Positions 6,776 through 11,444 of a DNA stretch of 11,444 nucleotides are shown here, one piece after another. Where the stretch lies: positions 1-11,444 of the forward strand of contig JANWIB010000062.1 in NCBI GenBank assembly GCA_025450155.1, read 5' to 3'. A program made the translations under genes and the position numbers. The first letter of the stretch is position 1; every line of letters starts with the position of its first letter. The notes under the pieces were generated by a model, which was not told where the DNA came from, did not search any database, and saw nothing but the letters and a program-made list of their open reading frames with translations. Origin of the DNA: Sphingobacteriaceae bacterium (GTDB lineage Bacteria; Bacteroidota; Bacteroidia; Sphingobacteriales; Sphingobacteriaceae).

Positions 6776-7684
6776 TTAAAAATAACAGCGTGGGAACTCG
6801 CGGCCTCTTACAGGGAAACGAATATTCAGCATTACTTCATGCGAGCCTTTTTGAGTCTTCGCTAAGCTGGTCGTAGTAAAATCATATGAATACCCCAATT
6901 GCAAATTTGGAGTAATCTGTATCTCGGCAATAAAATCAAGAGACTCGAATGACCTCCAAGAGATTCCAATCCAAAATGTTTCTTTGATTAATAAATTAGC
7001 ATTAAGATCAACTTGCAATGGAGACCCTTTCACATATTTTACTAAAGTTGTGGGTTTTAATTTGAGATCTTCGCCTAAATCTAATAAGTATCCGCCTTGC
7101 AACATATAATGCGGACTATAAGCTGTTTTACTGCTGGTGGCATCTCCGCCTAAATCTCTATAATAAAAAAAGGGGGAGGAAAAGCCAACATAATACCGAT
7201 CTGAAAATAAGGTTACTCCAAAACCAAAATTACCTCTTAAATCATTTTGGTCACTAAAAACAGGATCAGTACCGATGCTTTCACTTGGTACCTGGCTGTA
7301 GTTTGCCACGTACTTACTAAAACCACCATTAACTCCAATGGCCAGAAATGAACCTTCTGCTAATTGAACACGCTGAGCAAAAGATAGAAAAACGCCATTC
7401 TCTTTAATTACTTCCCCTATCTGATCCCGCATTAACATAAGTCCAATCGAAGAGTTTGATTCTTTAATAGGAGTATGAATAGAAAATGATTGCGTATTGG
7501 GGGCACCTTTAAAGCCTACCCATTGATGCCTGGAGACTGCTGTAACGTTTAAAGCCTCATCAATGGCTGAATAGGATGGATTAACTACCAGGCCGTTAAA
7601 CATATATTGTGTAAACAGCGCCTTTTGCTGACCTAATGCCACAATAAATACTAATTGAAAAGCTATAATTAAAAAGAATTTCAT
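6776..7684 (-). CDS. PorP/SprF family type IX secretion outer-membrane protein
   Basis: The 302-residue protein begins with a signal peptide (MKFFLIIAFQLVFIVALG) followed by QQKALFTQYMFNGLVVNPSY, the hallmark N-terminus of the PorP/SprF family. The rest alternates short amphipathic beta strands with glycine/aromatic turns (for example GLMLMRDQIGEV, then FLSFAQRVQL), as expected of a single outer-membrane beta-barrel of about 14 strands, and ends in arginine- and phenylalanine-rich FPVRGREFPRCYF. Family members such as Flavobacterium SprF are needed for secretion or surface retention of a specific type B substrate encoded next to them. Here the start codon is 5 nt after the stop of exactly such a substrate gene, so partner function and co-translation are likely. 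A core T9SS PorP role is less likely away from other por/gld genes. Confidence 0.92.
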   Translation of the reverse strand: MKFFLIIAFQLVFIVALGQQKALFTQYMFNGLVVNPSYSAIDEALNVTAVSRHQWVGFKGAPNTQSFSIHTPIKESNSSIGLMLMRDQIGEVIKENGVFLSFAQRVQLAEGSFLAIGVNGGFSKYVANYSQVPSESIGTDPVFSDQNDLRGNFGFGVTLFSDRYYVGFSSPFFYYRDLGGDATSSKTAYSPHYMLQGGYLLDLGEDLKLKPTTLVKYVKGSPLQVDLNANLLIKETFWIGISWRSFESLDFIAEIQITPNLQLGYSYDFTTTSLAKTQKGSHEVMLNIRFPVRGREFPRCYF

Positions 7685-7689
7685 CCTCG

Positions 7690-9699
7690 CTATCGTTTCA
7701 AAATAAAATATCCTTTAACTACTTCATTATTAGTATTAATGGCATTCTGTGTGTTTACGTTATTTCCGCCATTCAGTTTCAAAACATAAAAATAAACTCC
7801 ATCCAAGAGTAGCTTCTCACTACCTATGTTACTTAACCCGGTAAAAACTTTCGATGTATTATCGTATCCCCGTTGTTCATAAACCTTACCCCCCCAGCGG
7901 TTATATATTATTATTTCATTATTAGGAAATTTTTCAATGTTCGTTATATATAGAAAGTCGTAACCATAACCATCAGCATTAGCTGATACTAAATTCGGAA
8001 CCGATACTTCGCCATCTTTTTTGGTTATCGTATTAAAATACTTATAGGTTTGATAAACATTTCCGCAAAGATCAGTAAGTTTTACATCAACGCGAACCTG
8101 ACTTTCGTTTTGCATTAAAGAAGGAATGAATTGAATTTCTGTATTATTCTCTCCTAAAAGGATTTTACCTGAAGAAGCAACCCATTCTATTGTATATTTT
8201 TCCCATTCCCTTTGGGATGTAGAATTAATAGAAATTTTATACGGATGACCCGGCTGCATAGGTTCTCGAGAAGCAAGAGAAAAAATAGCAGCTTCTTTAG
8301 CGCAATGTTTTAATGTAATATTTTTAGTGGTAAAATATTTTCTCCCACAAGCATCTGTAAGCATTAAAGTCAATAACACAATTTTAATTTGCGGGTCCGC
8401 AGGAGGAATAAACGTCATACTATTCCCATTAATCGCTTTAATTTGACCGGCTGATGCCGACCAACTGATTTGATATTTACTCATATCCGCATTTCCAATC
8501 GTTGCAAATGAAACTAAATGAGAAGTCATTGTGTTCATTTCAGGCTCAGCAATAATTGTAGCGGAAACACCATTAGTTTGTCTATCAATTACAGATAAAA
8601 AAGAGAAATTAAAGAAGGCTCGCTGCAACGCTATATGATCTTGTCCGAAAGGTTGGGCAGTATTAGTAAAAGGATCCAGGTCAACACCGTTATGATAATG
8701 CCCGCCCTGATACATTACCCATCCGTTGGCAGGATCATCAAACCCTCTGCCATATGCCATTACTGCAGCAGGCCCGGCAGATAAAGCGGGAATTTGAGGA
8801 TGTGCCGATGCTATAACTGATGTTTTTACTCCCGGGCGCCATCCACCTCCTATTTTAGGCAGATACACTCTTTCTGAACCATTATAGCTGGCCACATCTA
8901 AAACGCCCATAAATTGCATAATGGGATCTTCCGCATTACTGTATAAAAAAGGTGGAGGTGCAAGAGATGTCCAATGGCTATTATAATTTACCAATCCGTT
9001 AAGGGTAAGGAAATTCATTTTCGTTAAACCATCCGGACTGGATAAGCTTTCCATAACGCTTACTGCATGACAACCAGACCATATAGCACCTTTATAGTCT
9101 TTATTCCATTTTACCAGATTTTTATGGGTGTCCCACTGCGGGTCTGCGTGTGGTAACACGAAAATATCATCACACTCCGTTAAATCAGCAGGGTTTTTCC
9201 ATGAATTAGACGTATTTCCGCCATAAGCAGAAGCCGGAATCTCGGCATTTTGAAAGAATGGTAATACCAAACTGCCATATACTTTATCTATTGTCCAACG
9301 CGGAGCATAAGAAAGTACTGCATATACTGGTAAATTTAAATCGAACGCTATGTTTTCTCCAATTACGCCTTTGTTCTTCCAGGCATTAATCTCATTATTA
9401 ATCTCTAAGGTTCTGTATTGTGCTAGAATAATAAAAGAACCTCCCCGATAAGCCGTACCATTGTATGTAAAATCAACACCATCTTTACCCTTAGTTGGAT
9501 TTATCACCCATTTTACAGGAACTTGATGGTTTTTAAGGAGTGCGTACACCAAACCATATGGCTTTAAAGCATTCTCTTTAGTTTGCGGAAGTACTCCCAA
9601 GTTAATAATGAATGAACCGGCGGGTATGCGTTCAATTGCCGGATAAACCTTCATTGAGCACAGAAGTAGAAAAAGAACCAAGCCGCGTCGAACCATCAC
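7690..9699 (-). CDS. T9SS type B sorting-domain (CHU_C / gliding-motility-associated C-terminal) secreted protein
   Basis: The 669-residue protein has a signal peptide (MMVRRGLVLFLLLCSMKVYP). Its C-terminus (567-669) matches the type B T9SS sorting domain: VPNLVSANADGYGYDF, IIIYNRWGGKVYEQRGY, DGVYFYVLKLNGG and a final KGYFILKR. It is therefore expected to cross the outer membrane through the T9SS and be released or held at the surface. Residues 25-365 form a large domain I cannot name, with VLPHADPQW (181-189), a possible nucleophile-elbow-like SGCHAVSVMES (208-218, C210) and GGHYHNGVD (332-340). Two PKD/Ig-like beta domains follow (about 380-466 and 470-558), each containing a TD-x-CG motif. 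It is first in a two-gene unit with the PorP/SprF-like gene, its probable secretion partner. ATG 9699 and ATG 9696 are equivalent start choices. Confidence 0.9.
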   Translation of the reverse strand: MMVRRGLVLFLLLCSMKVYPAIERIPAGSFIINLGVLPQTKENALKPYGLVYALLKNHQVPVKWVINPTKGKDGVDFTYNGTAYRGGSFIILAQYRTLEINNEINAWKNKGVIGENIAFDLNLPVYAVLSYAPRWTIDKVYGSLVLPFFQNAEIPASAYGGNTSNSWKNPADLTECDDIFVLPHADPQWDTHKNLVKWNKDYKGAIWSGCHAVSVMESLSSPDGLTKMNFLTLNGLVNYNSHWTSLAPPPFLYSNAEDPIMQFMGVLDVASYNGSERVYLPKIGGGWRPGVKTSVIASAHPQIPALSAGPAAVMAYGRGFDDPANGWVMYQGGHYHNGVDLDPFTNTAQPFGQDHIALQRAFFNFSFLSVIDRQTNGVSATIIAEPEMNTMTSHLVSFATIGNADMSKYQISWSASAGQIKAINGNSMTFIPPADPQIKIVLLTLMLTDACGRKYFTTKNITLKHCAKEAAIFSLASREPMQPGHPYKISINSTSQREWEKYTIEWVASSGKILLGENNTEIQFIPSLMQNESQVRVDVKLTDLCGNVYQTYKYFNTITKKDGEVSVPNLVSANADGYGYDFLYITNIEKFPNNEIIIYNRWGGKVYEQRGYDNTSKVFTGLSNIGSEKLLLDGVYFYVLKLNGGNNVNTQNAINTNNEVVKGYFILKR

Positions 9700-9714
9700 T
9701 TATTATCACTAATC

Positions 9715-9735
9715 TTACTACAATAGTATTGTATT
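9715..9735 (-). promoter_or_regulatory. Candidate promoter / dyad element upstream of the T9SS pair
   Basis: Read on the minus strand the element contains TACTATTG, one mismatch from the Bacteroidota -7 consensus TAnnTTTG. The core lies about 25 nt before the ATG at 9699, a plausible leader length. It is embedded in a perfect 7-bp dyad with a one-base centre (TACAATA/TATTGTA, 9719-9733). The 21-nt element differs at only one position from 10497-10517 on the plus strand. No convincing -33 TTTG is seen at the usual distance. It could be promoter, operator or both. Confidence 0.55.
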
Positions 9736-9784
9736 GGTTTCAATAACTAATAAATAAAGGTATGGTTATCCTAAATAATATAAA

Positions 9785-9828
9785 AACATTAACCGATATA
9801 ATAATGAACTATCGTTTGGTTTAATGTT
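9785..9828. repeat. Imperfect inverted repeat with potential to form a long hairpin
   Basis: AACATTAAC followed by CGATA (9785-9798) can pair with TATCG (9810-9814) and GTTTAATGTT (9819-9828). The loop is 11 nt and there are small bulges (TTTG and one extra T) on the 3' arm, giving roughly 14 base pairs. No U-tract follows on either strand, so it does not look like an ordinary terminator. It sits about 50 nt upstream of the promoter-like element of the T9SS pair and may be a regulator-binding site or the remnant of a small RNA. Confidence 0.5.
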
Positions 9829-9870
9829 ATTTAATTTAAAAATAAGATAAAACGGATTATTGCCATAAGA

Positions 9871-9894
9871 AAGAAAGCCCTTTTTGGCTTTTTT
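9871..9894 (-). terminator. Probable intrinsic terminator downstream of the cytochrome c gene
   Basis: AAAGCC (9874-9879) and GGCTTT (9886-9891) form a 6-bp stem around a 6-nt loop, extendable to 9 bp through a G-U pair. On the minus strand the stem is followed by CTTTCTTAT, a moderate U-rich tail, and the hairpin lies 72 nt past the cytochrome stop codon. The plus-strand side also ends in a run of T, so it could work in both directions. Confidence 0.6.
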
Positions 9895-9965
9895 AGAATC
9901 AGGCTCACTGTTAATGATTCATGCAGGCTAACCGCCCAAATTTATTTTGATAAATTCAATATAGA

Positions 9966-10400
9966 TTAATCGTTTAATGAAAGAATATACCGAACCATTT
10001 CTTCGGCATCACCTTTACTGATTGCAGGATGTGGAGTCATTGGAACTTGCCCCCAAACACCACTTCCCCCGTTAATAATTTTATCAGCCAGGTGGTTTAT
10101 ATTTTCATCATTATCTTCATATTTTTTGGCAACATCAATATATGCGGGGCCTACCAGTTTTTCCTGTTCTTTATGGCAGGTCAGACAATCTGATTGGGAA
10201 ATTAACTGTTTACCTTTTTCTGCTTTTCCACTTATTGAAGATGCAGAAGAATCCGCTTCTGTAATAATCTGACTATCTGACCCTTGAATCTGTTCATTAG
10301 TTGTTACACTGTCCGATTCAGATGTGCTTTCTGAATCCGTACTTCTTCCACAAGACGCAAAAAAGGCACAAAAGCTTATCATTAAAAGTAATTTTCTCAT
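9966..10400 (-). CDS. Small c-type cytochrome, predicted lipoprotein
   Basis: Counted from the ATG at 10398-10400, the 144-residue protein starts MRKLLLMISFCAFFASC, a lipoprotein signal peptide with C17 as the acylated residue (FASC lipobox). A Ser/Thr/Glu/Asp-rich linker runs to about residue 57 and tethers the haem domain. The single haem motif CLTCH is at 72-76, and the distal ligand is probably M121 in WGQVPMTPHP, the arrangement of class I cytochromes of the c551/c552 type. It should shuttle electrons at a membrane surface, possibly to a terminal oxidase or peroxidase; no partner is in the window. An upstream in-frame ATG at 10418 would add MCKFYT and spoil the signal peptide, so I prefer 10400. 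The start codons of this gene and the methyltransferase are divergent, 139 bp apart. Confidence 0.9.
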   Translation of the reverse strand: MRKLLLMISFCAFFASCGRSTDSESTSESDSVTTNEQIQGSDSQIITEADSSASSISGKAEKGKQLISQSDCLTCHKEQEKLVGPAYIDVAKKYEDNDENINHLADKIINGGSGVWGQVPMTPHPAISKGDAEEMVRYILSLND

Positions 10401-10423
10401 CGTATAAAATTTACACACTCAAT

Positions 10424-10450
10424 ATACAAAAATAGATTACACTTTTGTAT
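10424..10450 (-). promoter_or_regulatory. Cytochrome c promoter core inside an inverted repeat
   Basis: On the minus strand TATTTTTG (10434-10427) fits the TAnnTTTG -7 consensus exactly and lies 26 nt before the chosen start codon. The core overlaps the left arm of a perfect 8-bp inverted repeat, ATACAAAA (10424-10431) and TTTTGTAT (10443-10450), with an 11-nt spacer. The dyad could be an operator, or simply two outward-facing promoter-like TTTTGTA sequences. Confidence 0.5.
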
Positions 10451-10458
10451 CTCGTTAT

Positions 10459-10479
10459 AAAAAGCATCCTACGCTTTTT
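10459..10479. other. 7-bp hairpin in the divergent intergenic region
   Basis: AAAAAGC (10459-10465) and GCTTTTT (10473-10479) are perfect complements around the 7-nt loop ATCCTAC. It looks terminator-like in both directions, but it is upstream of both divergent promoters. It could block read-through from the right-hand minus-strand genes into the cytochrome gene. Confidence 0.35.
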
Positions 10480-10496
10480 CCGTTTTTATTATACCA

Positions 10497-10517
10497 AATA
10501 CAATACTTTTGTAGTAA
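10497..10517 (+). promoter_or_regulatory. Candidate promoter / dyad element upstream of the methyltransferase
   Basis: TACTTTTG (10504-10511) is an exact match to the Bacteroidota -7 consensus TAnnTTTG and lies 28 nt before the ATG at 10540. It sits within a TACAA-N5-TTGTA dyad (10499-10513). The whole 21-nt element repeats, with one mismatch, on the minus strand at 9735-9715 in front of the T9SS pair. No clear -33 TTTG is visible. Confidence 0.6.
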
Positions 10518-10539
10518 CGATGGGAGAAATAGACTATTT

Positions 10540-11136
10540 ATGGATACCAAGCCTTTTAAATCCAATTACTATACGGATGACAAGACGTTCGATAGCATTT
10601 ATCCACCCGAAATACAACTATTGTCGAATCTGCATTGGACACCGTTAGAAATTGCAAAAAAAGCTGTTGAGTTTTTAGCCCCTACTCCGGGTAAAAAAGT
10701 GCTCGATATTGGTAGCGGGGTAGGTAAATTTTGCCTGGTTGGTGCCTATTACTTTCCGAATGCTGAATTCTATGGTGTTGAACAACGAGGTGATCTGGTT
10801 AAGCAGGCGCTCCTGGCTAAAGAAATTACCGATACAAAAAATGTAACTTTTATTCACGGCAACTTTACCCAACTAAACCTGAATGATTATGATTGCTTCT
10901 ACTTTTATAACTCGTTTTTCGAAAATTTAATTGATGATTCACATATTGATGATGGTATGGATTATTCGGCTAACTTATACATTTATTATTCAAATTATTT
11001 GTGCAAAGCTTTGGCTAATAAACCTAGGGGAACGCGTTTGGTAACATTTCATGGAACGGAAGATGAAATTCCGCCGAGCTATAAAATGGTTGATTATTCT
11101 ATGAATAAAGCATTAAAAATGTGGGTGAAAAGATAG
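10540..11136 (+). CDS. Class I SAM-dependent methyltransferase, DOT1-like features
   Basis: This 198-residue protein has no signal peptide or membrane segment. Motif I, the S-adenosylmethionine glycine loop, is VLDIGSGVGKF at 54-64. The acidic residue that should bind the ribose is E81 in FYGVEQRGDL, motif II is around FIHGNF (104-109), and motif IV-like FYFYNSFFENL lies at 120-130. The combination D-I-G-S-G-V-G, then YGVE and the aromatic/Asn motif IV, resembles the DOT1 lysine-methyltransferase fold more than typical small-molecule methyltransferases, but the substrate cannot be read from the sequence. The start at 10540 keeps the helical region ahead of motif I. An ATG at 10520 is in another frame. 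The gene has its own promoter-like element and converges on the FMN-reductase-family gene with a 17-bp gap. Confidence 0.82.
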   Translation: MDTKPFKSNYYTDDKTFDSIYPPEIQLLSNLHWTPLEIAKKAVEFLAPTPGKKVLDIGSGVGKFCLVGAYYFPNAEFYGVEQRGDLVKQALLAKEITDTKNVTFIHGNFTQLNLNDYDCFYFYNSFFENLIDDSHIDDGMDYSANLYIYYSNYLCKALANKPRGTRLVTFHGTEDEIPPSYKMVDYSMNKALKMWVKR

Positions 11137-11153
11137 TATAGAGGTTTAAATTT

Positions 11154-11444
11154 TTACTCTACACGCTCTGTAACAGGGTCGGGCCTCTCTCCCAAAAATT
11201 CAACCCATGCTTTTTTAATGCATGGATAATTTTTTGCTGCTTCAACCAATTGCATAAAAGCAATAAGATTCATTTCAAATCGCTTTGTCAAAGTTTCATC
11301 GGCAATATTTCCTTCTTTTGTGAGTGCTTTATGTGCCATTGCTAATGAAAACATATCCGGGAAAACTCTTGCCCCAAGATGTTCTAAAGGAATCCTTAGC
11401 GACCAAAGGGAACGATTGCCACCCATCATTGAAGGTGAAGCAGA
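11154..11444 (-). CDS. NADPH-dependent FMN reductase family protein, C-terminal part (partial)
   Basis: The frame is open from the right edge to TAA at 11154-11156, giving 96 residues that begin SASPSMMGGNRSLWSLRIPL. The pattern S-x-S-P-x-x-x-G-G, an arginine-containing helix, LGARVFPDMFSLAMAHKAL, then a short acidic insert and a C-terminal helix ending in LVEAAKN, matches the C-terminal half of NADPH-dependent FMN reductases (flavodoxin-like fold; azoreductase/ChrR-like proteins). These are soluble flavoproteins that reduce FMN, quinones or xenobiotics. The SPS-GG segment is next to the flavin pocket in family members. The N-terminal nucleotide-phosphate loop lies outside the window. A 17-residue tail (AWVEFLGERPDPVTERV) extends past the usual end of the fold. 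The two ATGs at 11427-11429 and 11424-11426 are internal, not starts. Confidence 0.85.
   Translation of the reverse strand, partial: SASPSMMGGNRSLWSLRIPLEHLGARVFPDMFSLAMAHKALTKEGNIADETLTKRFEMNLIAFMQLVEAAKNYPCIKKAWVEFLGERPDPVTERVE

Larger units (their letters stand above)
9700..9965. other. Intergenic region holding promoter, inverted repeat and terminator-like hairpin
   Basis: These 266 AT-rich bp lie between the cytochrome gene and the T9SS pair, both on the minus strand. They contain a promoter-like dyad at 9715-9735, a long imperfect inverted repeat at 9785-9828 and a terminator-like hairpin at 9871-9894, each listed separately. I see no open frame with recognisable protein features and no tRNA-like or other known RNA pattern. 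Confidence 0.6.

Noticed and set aside
6761..6788. Nested inverted repeat CTGTT/AACAG with TTAAC/GTTAA at the convergent clpS and PorP/SprF-like gene ends
   Set aside because: Arms are only 5 bp, A/T-rich and separated by unequal gaps, with no U-tract. It may help termination but cannot be called a terminator.
10445..10648. 67-codon plus-strand frame overlapping the methyltransferase start
   Set aside because: It runs through the promoter/hairpin region and out of frame into the methyltransferase, and has no protein-like features.
11139..11161. TAGAG/CTCTA inverted repeat between the convergent methyltransferase and FMN-reductase genes as a bidirectional terminator
   Set aside because: The stem is only 5 bp with a 13-nt loop, so it is not distinguishable from chance.

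Overview
The window looks like chromosomal DNA from a member of the Bacteroidota, probably near the Sphingobacteriales/Cytophagales. The evidence is a type IX secretion (T9SS) pair (a PorP/SprF-like protein plus a type B sorting-domain substrate), a large MG2/TonB-plug surface protein of a kind typical of the phylum, TAnnTTTG-type promoter cores, AT-rich intergenic DNA and few clear Shine-Dalgarno sites. No rRNA, tRNA, CRISPR array, insertion sequence or phage gene was recognised. The content is mostly conserved housekeeping plus cell-envelope genes.

Layout. Positions 1-132 hold the 3' end of ruvB on the plus strand. A minus-strand cluster fills 243-2993. In transcription order it encodes an Sfp-type phosphopantetheinyl transferase, LipB octanoyltransferase (11-bp overlap), a cysteine-synthase-family PLP enzyme that appears to start at TTG, and a DUF4180 protein. 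An AT-rich divergent spacer separates it from plus-strand dcd (dCTP deaminase), which ends in a strong intrinsic terminator. Next on the plus strand come an 897-residue exported protein (MG2-like start, carboxypeptidase-regulatory-like repeat, TonB plug, no beta-barrel) and clpS. Convergent to clpS is the minus-strand T9SS pair: a 669-residue exported protein with a type B C-terminal sorting domain (9699-7690), then the PorP/SprF-like outer-membrane protein 5 nt downstream (7684-6776). A 266-bp non-coding stretch with a terminator-like hairpin, a longer inverted repeat and a promoter precedes the pair. Further right are a small c-type cytochrome lipoprotein (minus), a divergent class I methyltransferase (plus), and the C-terminal part of an NADPH-dependent FMN-reductase-family protein (minus) running off the right edge.

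Working together. The phosphopantetheinyl transferase and LipB both act on acyl carrier protein: one activates it, the other takes octanoate from it. The PorP/SprF-like protein probably serves secretion or surface attachment of its neighbour. The most distinctive non-coding observation is a 21-nt element, identical at 20 positions, found both in front of the T9SS pair (9715-9735, minus) and in front of the methyltransferase (10497-10517, plus). It contains a TAnnTTTG-like -7 core inside a TACAA-N5-TTGTA dyad. I see no clear previously undescribed multi-gene system here. The best candidates for novelty are the uncharacterised N-terminal domain of the T9SS substrate, the barrel-less plug protein and the shared promoter/dyad element.
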